A stretch of DNA of 64,000 bases from Micavibrio sp. (lineage in GTDB: Bacteria > Pseudomonadota > Alphaproteobacteria > Micavibrionales > Micavibrionaceae), in NCBI GenBank assembly GCA_026989265.1, contig JALSJP010000001.1, positions 124,001 through 188,000 on the forward strand, written 5' to 3'. The position numbers were made by a program, and so were the translations under genes. This document shows, in pieces, positions 1-8,015 of the stretch (its first letter is position 1; the number at the start of each line of letters is the position of its first letter). The notes under the pieces were generated by a model. That model had not been told where the DNA came from, did not search any database, and saw only the letters and a program-made list of their open reading frames with translations.

Positions 1-554
1 GCGAGGACATAAAAGACCTTAATATTATAGATATTGGTTGTGGTGGCGGCTTGGTCTGTGAAGAGCTAGCTCATATGGGCGTAAATATTACAGGAATTGA
101 CGCTGACTCAAATGCTATAAACACGGCAATTGACCATGCTAATATTTCAGATTTAGACATAGCATATATTTGCGGTGATGCTCAAAATTTAGATCAGCAA
201 TATGACGTGGTAATCGCCCTTGAAATTATAGAGCATGTAGCTGATATCGCTGCGTTTATGCAGTTATGCAAGGACAGACTGAAACCTGATGGATTGCTTA
301 TAATGTCTACCATCAACCGAACGGCTAAATCTTTTGCCCTTGGGATTATCGCGGCGGAATATATATTAAGATGGGTGCCGCGTGGCACTCATAAATGGGA
401 TAAATTCGTTAAGCCTTCGGAAATTGCAAACCACGCCCGCAAACATGGATTATCACCTCATAATGCAACTGGGCTAATATTCAACCCAATAAGCAATGAG
501 TTCGAGCTATCCGAAACTGATTTAGCAGTAAACTATCTTATAGCTTTGCGCTAA
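1..554 (+). CDS. ubiG: UbiG, ubiquinone biosynthesis O-methyltransferase (5' end missing)
   Basis: SAM-dependent methyltransferase of ubiquinone biosynthesis that performs the O-methylations of the quinone ring. The reading frame is open from base 3, so the gene is cut by the window edge; about 183 residues are visible against about 240 in the family. The glycine-rich SAM motif I (DIGCGGGLVCEELA) is encoded at bases 30-71, and the post-motif segment VIALEIIEHV follows about 40 residues later. A TTG at 51 lies inside motif I and cannot be the true start. The end converges on rseP with a 17-bp overlap. Family assignment is firm; the exact O-methylation is inferred from the family. Confidence 0.88.
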   Translation, partial: EDIKDLNIIDIGCGGGLVCEELAHMGVNITGIDADSNAINTAIDHANISDLDIAYICGDAQNLDQQYDVVIALEIIEHVADIAAFMQLCKDRLKPDGLLIMSTINRTAKSFALGIIAAEYILRWVPRGTHKWDKFVKPSEIANHARKHGLSPHNATGLIFNPISNEFELSETDLAVNYLIALR

Positions 555-1929
555 CTATTTGATAAATATCATTAAGATTTGCAAAAGCCATAATCCCTAT
601 CAAGAATATAAAGCCAGCCTTAAAAGCGTAGTCCTGCGCTACTTCGGGGATAGGTCTGCCTAATATTGCCTCAAAGAAATAAAACAGCAAATGCCCGCCA
701 TCAAGCAATGGAATAGGCAACAAGTTAATAAACCCTAGATTAATGGAAAGCAGCGCCATAAGCAGAATAAGCGGCACAACGCCTTGCTGCGCCATGTCGC
801 CTGCAATCGCGCCGATGCGTATTAATCCACCAAGCTCTGTTGCGCTTCTTGTTCCAACTATCATCTGCCATAAAGCTTCTAGCGAGCTGCGCGTCATAAC
901 ATATGCTTCGTTAGTTGCGGCTTGCACAGCAGTAATAGCATTATGAGCGGCATATGATTTAGCAGGAATATTGGCTAAATATAACGCCTCTTCACTAATG
1001 TTATCAGCACTACCAAGCTCAGGATTTTTATCCGCCATAGGGTTAATAATCAAGACCCTTGCATCATCACTCAGACCTAGTGATATTTTAAATGTAGTGC
1101 CTATGCGGTTTTTAATTTCAGCCAAAGCAAGTAAGGGGTCGCTATATTCTATGCCATCAATTTTTTTAATCTCGCTAATTAATATACCTTGCTCTGCGCT
1201 AATCAAACCAAGCAAGCCTATGGAGCTTTTAAAACCAAAGCGATCTTCAATATTTTTACGCTCGGGCTTTGCATATATATCAATAAGTTCGCCATCACGT
1301 TTAACAACAAAATGCCTTTCTTCATCAAGTGCAACCATCATTTCGCGCCTTACATCACCGAAAGAATTTATTGCCTTACCATCAATGGAAACAACATAAT
1401 CATGCACTTGAAAGCCGTATTTTTCTGCGCTACTGCCGCCGATAATCGCCGCGCCCGCAGGAGGTGATACAGGCTTGCCATGGAAAACGTAAAGCCCAGC
1501 AAGTAAAAATATAGCGAATATATAATTAATAGCAGGCCCAGCAAGAACTACGGCGGCACGTTGCCATAGTGGTTTAGTGAAAAAGGCAACTTTCTTTTCT
1601 GCCTCGGTCATCTCGCGAGATTTTCCATCATCGCACTCAACATTATCACTATGCCCCGAGCTTGCAGGATCAGTATCGCCAAAAAGCTGAACATAGCCGC
1701 CAAGCGGTATCATGGAAAGCTTCCAGTGAGTGCCACCCTTATCAGTAAACCCCCATATTTCCTTGCCAAACCCGATAGAGAAAGTCTCAACGCGAACCCC
1801 GCACATGCGCGCAACTATGTAATGCCCCCATTCATGCACAAACACAAGGATACTAAGCACAAGCACAAAAGCCCCGCCATAAATCCATATATTTTGTCCA
1901 AGCATTTGAATAAGGTCGGTTATATTCAT
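538..1929 (-). CDS. rseP: RseP, site-2 zinc metalloprotease
   Basis: Intramembrane protease of the M50/S2P family, which in other proteobacteria makes the second cut of anti-sigma factors in the envelope stress response. Seen: the zinc-binding HEWGH motif in the first membrane helix (H32, E33, H36), a central PDZ region (about residues 150-300), and the C-terminal third metal-ligand segment LLPIPLLDGGHLL. At 463 aa it is slightly longer than E. coli RseP. It is the last gene of the rpsB-tsf-pyrH-frr-uppS-cdsA-dxr-rseP run and starts 3 bases after dxr stops. In most proteobacteria bamA and lpxD follow rseP; here the next gene is the convergent ubiG, so the synteny ends. Confidence 0.95.
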   Translation of the reverse strand: MNITDLIQMLGQNIWIYGGAFVLVLSILVFVHEWGHYIVARMCGVRVETFSIGFGKEIWGFTDKGGTHWKLSMIPLGGYVQLFGDTDPASSGHSDNVECDDGKSREMTEAEKKVAFFTKPLWQRAAVVLAGPAINYIFAIFLLAGLYVFHGKPVSPPAGAAIIGGSSAEKYGFQVHDYVVSIDGKAINSFGDVRREMMVALDEERHFVVKRDGELIDIYAKPERKNIEDRFGFKSSIGLLGLISAEQGILISEIKKIDGIEYSDPLLALAEIKNRIGTTFKISLGLSDDARVLIINPMADKNPELGSADNISEEALYLANIPAKSYAAHNAITAVQAATNEAYVMTRSSLEALWQMIVGTRSATELGGLIRIGAIAGDMAQQGVVPLILLMALLSINLGFINLLPIPLLDGGHLLFYFFEAILGRPIPEVAQDYAFKAGFIFLIGIMAFANLNDIYQIVSAKL

Positions 1930-1932
1930 AGT

Positions 1933-3111
1933 TTATATTACTTTCTGATAATTTCTAATAATAGCCAAGCGCACAGTGTTATCTAATTCTTCAGTTTCTT
2001 CAATAGTTTTTAGCGTAGTAACAGGAATTTTAGGCAATAATTCATCAATAGCATAATATACAAGATCAATAATTCCCATAAATCCAATTTTTCCATCCAA
2101 AAATAACTGAACAGCCACTTCATTTGCAGCGTTCATAGCAATGCACGCCCCCTGCCCGAGCTCCAAGCATTTATAAGCAATGGCAAGAGCGGGGAAATCT
2201 TCAATATCAGGATGGGTAAATGTTAGCTCACAAAGTGATTTAATATCAAGCTTCCCCCCGCCGCTATCTATCCTATCAGGATATCCAAGCGCATAAGCAA
2301 TCGGCGTGCGCATGTCACTTGCCCCCATTTGCGACAAGATAGAGCCGTCAATATAAGACACCATCGAATGAACAACAGATTGCGGATGAATAAGCACCTT
2401 GATTTTATCTGCTGGCATATTAAATAAATGGTGAGCCTCTATGATTTCCAAAGCTTTATTCATCATAGAGGCGCTATCAACTGAAATTTTCCTACCCATT
2501 GTCCAGTTAGGATGAGCTGTTGCTTGGCTTGGCGTTGCATTTTTTATCTCTTGCTTGCTCCAATTAAGGAAAGGCCCCCCCGAAGCAGTTAAAATAATTT
2601 TATCAATTGCTGCCCTGTTTTGCTCCTCAAATACTTGGAATATCGCGTTATGCTCGCTATCTACTGGTAGGATTTTAGCATTATTTTTCCGCGCTAGCTC
2701 CATAATATAACTGCCCGCTGCAACCAATGGCTCTTTATTTGCAATCGCTACATTAACGCCGCTTTCTAATGCTTTTGTTATTGGGCGAAGTCCAGCAAAT
2801 CCCATGATTGCCGCCATAACAAGGTCGATTTTCTCGCCTGCTAACTCTTCAATAGACTTAATGCCTGATAAGGCTTTTATATCATAGTTTATAAGTAGCT
2901 TTTTAAGCTCATTTTCCAAAGATTCATTTGCTATAACGGCGACTTTGGCATTAAGTTTAATCGCAGTGATAGCCAATAGCTCAACATTATTATTTGCGCT
3001 AACCCCATGAACTTCAAACATATCAGGGGAGGCAAGGATAACCTCCATAGTGTTTTGACCAACAGAGCCAGTCGCGCCAAGTATGGTGATTTTTTTCTTT
3101 TTAAAAGACAT
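1933..3111 (-). CDS. dxr: Dxr, 1-deoxy-D-xylulose 5-phosphate reductoisomerase
   Basis: Second enzyme of the MEP isoprenoid pathway: it rearranges and reduces DXP to MEP with NADPH and a divalent metal. Seen: NADPH-binding GATGSVG (residues 12-18), the metal ligands in PVDSEHNAIFQ (D151, E153), the ASGGPF loop, and HPNWTMGRKISVDSASMMNK followed by the third ligand E222. Length 392 aa is normal. The start overlaps the end of cdsA by 11 bases, suggesting coupled translation. Together with uppS and cdsA upstream and ispG at the other end of the window, it shows the non-mevalonate route to undecaprenyl and quinone precursors. Confidence 0.97.
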   Translation of the reverse strand: MSFKKKKITILGATGSVGQNTMEVILASPDMFEVHGVSANNNVELLAITAIKLNAKVAVIANESLENELKKLLINYDIKALSGIKSIEELAGEKIDLVMAAIMGFAGLRPITKALESGVNVAIANKEPLVAAGSYIMELARKNNAKILPVDSEHNAIFQVFEEQNRAAIDKIILTASGGPFLNWSKQEIKNATPSQATAHPNWTMGRKISVDSASMMNKALEIIEAHHLFNMPADKIKVLIHPQSVVHSMVSYIDGSILSQMGASDMRTPIAYALGYPDRIDSGGGKLDIKSLCELTFTHPDIEDFPALAIAYKCLELGQGACIAMNAANEVAVQLFLDGKIGFMGIIDLVYYAIDELLPKIPVTTLKTIEETEELDNTVRLAIIRNYQKVI

Positions 3112-3781
3112 AGGATAGCAACGTAATTAAAATTAAATATACTGGCGCGCCAAGCAACATCGAGTCAATACGGTCAAGCAACCCCCCGTGACCTGGAATA
3201 AGTGCGCCCGTATCCTTAACTCCTGCTTGCCTTTTAATAAATGAGACCAGTAAATCTCCCGCTTGCCCAACCGCACCAATAACTACGCCAAGCACAGCCG
3301 CAATAGGCAATAATATATACCAGTTATTATGGTCAAACTCATAATGAAAGCCCAACATGTAAACCCAAATAACAGCAAATAAAGCGGGGAAGAATAACGC
3401 TCCGCCAAAACCCGACCATGTTTTATTAGGGCTTATTTGAGGAATAAGCTTAGCACCGCCGAAAAATTTTCCTACAAAATACGCGCCTATATCGCTAAAC
3501 CATATCATGCCTATAAAAATCAGCAGTACATTAAGGGAATACTCCTCACGCAGTGCAAGAAAACTACCGTAAGCAAGCCCCATATAAATTACACCCAATA
3601 ACATTACAGGAATGAAATTATCGGTTTTCTTTGACAGGAAAAACCACTCATATAATGATATTAGGAATGCGACTAGCAATAATATTTGCAAGGCAACCCC
3701 TCCCAAAACCAGTACATATATAAATAATGGAGCAAGGATAGCAGCGGAGATAATTCTTTTTAATAATGATGATGACATCAT
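3101..3781 (-). CDS. cdsA: CdsA, phosphatidate cytidylyltransferase
   Basis: Integral membrane enzyme that makes CDP-diacylglycerol from phosphatidic acid and CTP, the branch point of phospholipid synthesis. The family signature is visible near the C terminus (residues 180-207): SFIKRQAGVKDTGALIPG followed by HGGLLDRIDS. About seven hydrophobic segments precede it. At 226 aa it is shorter than the E. coli enzyme (about 285 aa), as is common in small alphaproteobacterial versions. The first Met is followed at once by a second one (3778), and either could be used. It lies 3 bases after uppS and overlaps dxr. Confidence 0.95.
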   Translation of the reverse strand: MMSSSLLKRIISAAILAPLFIYVLVLGGVALQILLLVAFLISLYEWFFLSKKTDNFIPVMLLGVIYMGLAYGSFLALREEYSLNVLLIFIGMIWFSDIGAYFVGKFFGGAKLIPQISPNKTWSGFGGALFFPALFAVIWVYMLGFHYEFDHNNWYILLPIAAVLGVVIGAVGQAGDLLVSFIKRQAGVKDTGALIPGHGGLLDRIDSMLLGAPVYLILITLLSYVF

Positions 3782-3784
3782 ACA

Positions 3785-4531
3785 TTATCCTTCTGATTGG
3801 TCATTAATTTCCCCGATAGCGCCATAACGACGATCACGCAAAGCATATTCAGCCAAAGCTTTTTGAAAGTCTTTTTCATTAAAATCAGGCCAAAGGGTAT
3901 CAGTAAAAACCATTTCTGTATATGCACATTGCCAAAGAAGGAAATTACTAATACGCCTCTCGCCGCTTGTTCTAATAAGGAGGTCAGGATCAGGAATGCC
4001 AGAGGTAAGTAAATTATCTGATATTATTTTATCTGTTATTACTGTAGCAACCCCAGTTTTTGCTGCCTGCTCAACAAGCTTTTGCGCTGATTGCATAATA
4101 TCATTACGCCCGCCATAATTAAGCGCGATAATAACATGTATAGCGTCATTATCTTTGGTGATATTCTCAGCATTTTCGATTAAATCAATAATATCATCGT
4201 CAAAGGCAGTGCGATCACCAATGACCGATAATCTAGCATTATTTTTGTGGAACTCCGCCGTTTCAGAGCGCAAATAATTGCGTAAAAGCTTCATAAGCTC
4301 AGCTATTTCATCTTTAGGTCTATTCCAGTTTTCCGAGGAAAAACCAAATAATGTAAGATATTTAACGCCAGAATTAGCCGCGCTTTTTACTATTATCCGC
4401 GCAGCTTCACTGCCTTTTTTATGACCGAGTTTTCGTGGCAAGCCGCGCTTTTTTGCCCACCTGCCATTCCCATCCATAATAACGGCAACATGCAAAGGTA
4501 TATTATTTTCTTCTGATTGCGAGTACGTCAT
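3785..4531 (-). CDS. uppS: UppS, undecaprenyl diphosphate synthase
   Basis: Cis-prenyltransferase that condenses isopentenyl diphosphate onto farnesyl diphosphate to make the C55 carrier lipid for peptidoglycan and polysaccharide. Seen: the catalytic segment VAVIMDGNGRWAKKRGLP with Asp20, and the C-terminal signature DPDLLIRTSGERRISNF near residues 190-207. Length 248 aa matches the family. It sits between frr (15 bases upstream) and cdsA (3 bases downstream), the usual bacterial order. Confidence 0.97.
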   Translation of the reverse strand: MTYSQSEENNIPLHVAVIMDGNGRWAKKRGLPRKLGHKKGSEAARIIVKSAANSGVKYLTLFGFSSENWNRPKDEIAELMKLLRNYLRSETAEFHKNNARLSVIGDRTAFDDDIIDLIENAENITKDNDAIHVIIALNYGGRNDIMQSAQKLVEQAAKTGVATVITDKIISDNLLTSGIPDPDLLIRTSGERRISNFLLWQCAYTEMVFTDTLWPDFNEKDFQKALAEYALRDRRYGAIGEINDQSEG

Positions 4532-4546
4532 AAAACCAAATACCCA

Positions 4547-5101
4547 CTAAACCGTCATTATCTCTTTTTCTTTAGACACAAGAGCATCATCAATAGCTTT
4601 AATAATTCCATCTGTTTGCTTTTGGATTTCATCAGAATAACGCTTCAGATCATCTTCAGAAATATCGCCGTCTTTTTCCATTTTTTTAACGCTATCCATA
4701 CCATCGCGGCGAACATTACGAACGGCAATTCGTGTGCTTTCTGCAATTTTACCAGCAACTTTAGTAAGCTCTTTGCGGCGTTCCTCGTTAAGATCAGGAA
4801 TAGGAATGCGGATATTATTACCATCAGGCATGGGATTTAAACCAAGACCCGCATCACGTATAGCTTTTTCAACGCTTTTCACCGCGCCAGCGTCCCATAC
4901 TTGAACGCTAAGCAGCCTAGATTCTGGAACAAGGATATTTGCCACCTGATTAAGCGGCATTTTACTGCCATACATATCGACCATTACACTATCGAGCAAA
5001 TTAACCGAAGCTCGCCCAGTTCTAAGCCCTGAAAACTCCTTTTGTAGAGAATCAATTGCCCCATCCATGCGACGTTTTAAATCTTGTTTATCATATGACA
5101 T
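4547..5101 (-). CDS. frr: Frr, ribosome recycling factor
   Basis: Splits post-termination ribosomes together with EF-G. The protein is 184 aa, like the 185-aa E. coli factor, and contains the conserved [20 protein letters not shown] and [11 protein letters not shown] segments. I chose the ATG at 5101 over the GTG at 5110 because a strong Shine-Dalgarno run (AAAAGGTGG, bases 5107-5115) precedes it at normal spacing; the GTG lies inside that ribosome-binding site. The gene lies between pyrH and uppS in the classical cluster. Confidence 0.97.
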   Translation of the reverse strand: MSYDKQDLKRRMDGAIDSLQKEFSGLRTGRASVNLLDSVMVDMYGSKMPLNQVANILVPESRLLSVQVWDAGAVKSVEKAIRDAGLGLNPMPDGNNIRIPIPDLNEERRKELTKVAGKIAESTRIAVRNVRRDGMDSVKKMEKDGDISEDDLKRYSDEIQKQTDGIIKAIDDALVSKEKEIMTV

Positions 5102-5117
5102 ATTAACCACCTTTTAT

Positions 5118-5882
5118 TTATAAGTTATTAGTTACAACCGTATATTTACCTTTTGACTGCGCTACTTGCGCGAAATTACCCTTTTCCAAAACAGAAAAAA
5201 CAACAATCGGTATATTATTTTCACGCGCCAGCGAAACCGCCGTAGCATCCATTACCCTTAAATCTTTTGTAAGTACTTCCATATAGGAAATGCGCTCATA
5301 ACGCTCTGCATTTGGGTCTTTTTTAGGGTCAGCCGTATAAACGCCATCAACCTTAGTGCCTTTCATAATAACATCGCAATTCATCTCAGAAGCACGAAGT
5401 GCCGCCGCGGTATCTGTTGTAAAGTAAGGATTACCAGTGCCAGCGGCAAATATAACAACTCGCCCTTTTTTCATATGGCGCATAGCTTTGCGGCGAATAT
5501 ATGGCTCACATATAGAATCCATACGAATAGCAGACTGCACACGCGTTTTAACATCCATGTTTTCCAGTGCATTTTGAAGAGCAAGCGCGTTCATAACAAT
5601 GCCTAGCATTCCCATATAATCCGCCGTTGTGCGATCCATGCCGTCAGCCGCACCCGAAACGCCGCGGAATATATTGCCCGCGCCAACAACAACGCACACC
5701 TCAATGCCAAGCTCTATGGCTTCTTTTATATCCAAGGCAACGCGATCTACCGTTTCAGAATCAAGTCCAAACTCCTTATCACCCATAAGAACTTCACCCG
5801 ACATTTTAAGCATAACGCGCTTATAGGGTTTTGATTTTGCATTATTCTTGCCAGTGTCAATGTCAATGTCCGTGTCAGCCAT
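5118..5882 (-). CDS. pyrH: PyrH, UMP kinase
   Basis: Hexameric bacterial UMP kinase of the amino-acid-kinase fold, which phosphorylates UMP to UDP and is usually regulated by GTP and UTP. Seen: [14 protein letters not shown] near the N terminus, the GAGNIFRG loop, and [17 protein letters not shown]. The start at 5882 (MADTD...) is preferred because GGAG lies 8 bases upstream; an upstream in-frame start at 5921 would add 13 unconserved residues. Even so, about 20 residues precede the first conserved strand, with an odd DTDIDIDTG stretch. The gene lies between tsf and frr. Confidence 0.96.
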   Translation of the reverse strand: MADTDIDIDTGKNNAKSKPYKRVMLKMSGEVLMGDKEFGLDSETVDRVALDIKEAIELGIEVCVVVGAGNIFRGVSGAADGMDRTTADYMGMLGIVMNALALQNALENMDVKTRVQSAIRMDSICEPYIRRKAMRHMKKGRVVIFAAGTGNPYFTTDTAAALRASEMNCDVIMKGTKVDGVYTADPKKDPNAERYERISYMEVLTKDLRVMDATAVSLARENNIPIVVFSVLEKGNFAQVAQSKGKYTVVTNNL

Positions 5883-5937
5883 GGTGATTGCTCCATCTTT
5901 CTTATAAAGGGGGCGTTGCATTATCTATATATAAATA

Positions 5938-5964
5938 CAGCCACGCTATTTTGCAACGTGGCTG
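5938..5964 (-). terminator. Hairpin after tsf, possible intrinsic terminator or attenuator
   Basis: An 8-bp perfect inverted repeat (CAGCCACG, 5938-5945, and CGTGGCTG, 5957-5964) lies in the gap between tsf and pyrH. On the minus strand the stem is followed by a T/A-rich run without a clean U tract, so it may only weaken read-through into pyrH or act as a processing site. Confidence 0.45.
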
Positions 5965-5988
5965 TGAAAATAAAATTTAGAAGACTAT

Positions 5989-6906
5989 TTAGGCATTAGC
6001 AACAGCAGCAACCTCAGCAGCAAAATCTTCTTCTTCTTTTTCGATGCCCTCACCAAGCTGAACACGCGCAAATGCAACAAGTTTAATCGCCGAGCCAGCA
6101 TCTTTTGCAGCCGCTTCAACAGCCTGCGCAACAGTTTTGTCAGTATCCATAATGAAGACTTGCTCAGTTAGGCAAATTTCTTCATAGAATTTACGAATAC
6201 GACCATCAACCATTTTTTCTGCAATTTCAGGAGGTTTCCCAGAAGCAATTGCTTGATCTTTAAGAACTGCACGCTCACGTTCAAGAACGCTAGCATCAAC
6301 ATCATCTTTGCCCAAAAATTGTGGGTTAGCAGCCGCAACATGCATTGCAATTTGCTTACCTAAGGCTTGAAGAGCGTCAGCATTTGCCGAAGATTCAAGA
6401 GCAACAAGCACGCCAATTTTACCAAGACCATCAGCTAACGCGCTATGCACATAGCCAACCACTTGACCTTCAGGCACGCTTAAACGTGTCATGCGGCGTA
6501 ATGTCATATGCTCACCAATAGTGGAGATCATGCCAGTTAAAGTGTCAGAGACGCTCTTGCCATCAAGATCAGCGGCTGCTAGTGCTTCAATACTATCAAC
6601 AGATTTAGCTACTTGTCCTACGCTACGTACGAAATTTTGGAATTCTTCATTGCGAGACACAAAATCAGTCTCAGAATTAAGCTCAACAACTGCGCCGATA
6701 TTACCTTCTGTTGAAACAGAAACCAAGCCTTCTGCCGCTGTGCGCCCTGATTTTTTAGCCGCCTTTGATAGACCTTGCGTGCGAAGCCAATCAACAGCTT
6801 CATCCATGTTACCATTATTCTCAACTAAAGCCTTTTTAGCATCCATCATGCCAACGCCTGTGTTTTCGCGTAGTTTTTTAACCATTGCTGCTGTAATATC
6901 AGCCAT
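5989..6906 (-). CDS. tsf: Tsf, elongation factor Ts
   Basis: Guanine nucleotide exchange factor for EF-Tu. Seen: the N-terminal UBA-like domain with TGVGMMDAKKAL, the core GAVVELNSETDFVSRN that contacts EF-Tu, and a full dimerisation domain. The protein is 305 aa from the ATG at 6906, chosen because GAGGA precedes it by 8 bases; the in-frame ATG at 6921 overlaps that ribosome-binding site. It follows rpsB after a 54-base gap, the near-universal bacterial pair. Confidence 0.97.
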   Translation of the reverse strand: MADITAAMVKKLRENTGVGMMDAKKALVENNGNMDEAVDWLRTQGLSKAAKKSGRTAAEGLVSVSTEGNIGAVVELNSETDFVSRNEEFQNFVRSVGQVAKSVDSIEALAAADLDGKSVSDTLTGMISTIGEHMTLRRMTRLSVPEGQVVGYVHSALADGLGKIGVLVALESSANADALQALGKQIAMHVAAANPQFLGKDDVDASVLERERAVLKDQAIASGKPPEIAEKMVDGRIRKFYEEICLTEQVFIMDTDKTVAQAVEAAAKDAGSAIKLVAFARVQLGEGIEKEEEDFAAEVAAVANA

Positions 6907-6960
6907 ATTTTCAATCCTCATTTATATTAATGTTAATTCAAAGATGCAAAACACCAGCAA

Positions 6961-7878
6961 TTAAGCTGATGCTGCTTTCTTATCTTCTTTTGGAGCTTCT
7001 GTTTTTGGAGCTTCTGTTTTTGGAGCTTCTGTTTTAGCTTTAGCAGGTTTCTTCTTAGGTGAAGATTTAGCCTCAGCTTTTTCGTCATTAGCTTTATGAG
7101 TCTTAGGAGCTTTTTTAGCTGCTTTTTCCTCTGGAAGCTTAACTTTAACATCAACAGCCGCGCCCGTATCTTTTTTAGAAGACGTAATCTCTGCTTGAAG
7201 CCCATCAAGAACTGCGCCTGTAACAAGTTCGCAATAAAGATCAATAGCACGCAAAGAATCATCATTACCTGGAATTGGGTAATCAATACCATCAACATTA
7301 GAGTTACTATCAACGATGGCAAATACAGGTATTCCAAGCTTATTAGCTTCTTTGATTGCGATTTCTTCTTTATTCGTATCAATAATGAACAAAGCATCAG
7401 GCTTACCGCCCATATCTTTAATACCGCCAATAGTAGCAACAAGCTTATCATATTCGCGCGTCATCATAAGAAGCTCTTTTTTCTTAAAGCCAGACTTATC
7501 ATCAACAGAAAAAATCTTCTCAAGGTCACGCAGGCGATTAATAGATGATGTAATTGTCTTCCAGTTAGTCATCATCCCACCAAGCCAGCGGTGATTAACG
7601 TAATATTGACCACAACGATTAGCACTCTCCGCGATAGGTGACTGTGCTTGACGCTTTGTTCCAACAAAAAGAACGCGACCGCCTTTAGATACAATGTTAC
7701 GGATTTCCGTTAGCGCATCTCTAAGCATTGGCTGCGTTTGTTGAAGGTCAAGAATATGAACGCCGTTACGTACACCAAATATATATTGGCGCATTTTAGG
7801 ATTCCATCTGCGTGTGTGATGTCCAAAGTGAACGCCAGCTTCTAATAGTTGACGCATTGTGAATTCAGGTACTGCCAT
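6961..7878 (-). CDS. rpsB: RpsB, 30S ribosomal protein S2, with a long basic tail
   Basis: Small-subunit ribosomal protein S2. The core (residues 1 to about 240) is well conserved: [20 protein letters not shown] at the start, then [14 protein letters not shown] and [10 protein letters not shown]. The protein is 305 aa, about 60 longer than E. coli S2. The excess is a Lys/Ala/Glu/Pro-rich C-terminal tail ending in three TEAPK repeats encoded by a 15-bp tandem repeat (6991-7035). Extended S2 tails are known in some alphaproteobacteria; what this tail does is unknown to me. The 137 bases upstream (7879-8015) separate it from dnaE on the same strand; I see no convincing promoter or dnaE terminator there. 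Confidence 0.96.
   Translation of the reverse strand: MAVPEFTMRQLLEAGVHFGHHTRRWNPKMRQYIFGVRNGVHILDLQQTQPMLRDALTEIRNIVSKGGRVLFVGTKRQAQSPIAESANRCGQYYVNHRWLGGMMTNWKTITSSINRLRDLEKIFSVDDKSGFKKKELLMMTREYDKLVATIGGIKDMGGKPDALFIIDTNKEEIAIKEANKLGIPVFAIVDSNSNVDGIDYPIPGNDDSLRAIDLYCELVTGAVLDGLQAEITSSKKDTGAAVDVKVKLPEEKAAKKAPKTHKANDEKAEAKSSPKKKPAKAKTEAPKTEAPKTEAPKEDKKAASA
6991..7035 (-). repeat. 15-bp tandem repeat in the rpsB tail
   Basis: Three perfect head-to-tail copies of TGGAGCTTCTGTTTT (plus-strand reading) encode three consecutive TEAPK units at the C terminus of S2. The unit is in frame, so copy number can change without a frameshift. Confidence 0.9.
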
Positions 7879-8015
7879 TTTATTTCCTTTTCCAGTTATA
7901 CCTCAGCAAGTCATGGTTTGTAACAAATAACAAACACTGGTTAATAAACCTGCCTGTGAATTTAAAGTTGGATGGTTTTTACAGGTAAATGACTGGCATT
8001 GCAAGGGAAAAGTGA

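Noticed and set aside
971-1399. 142-codon plus-strand frame opposite rseP
   Set aside because: Ser/Leu-rich antisense shadow of a conserved membrane protein gene.
6933-7451. 172-codon frame on the minus strand, rich in Leu/Lys
   Set aside because: It is an out-of-frame shadow of rpsB, produced by the Lys/Ala-rich tail codons read one base off.
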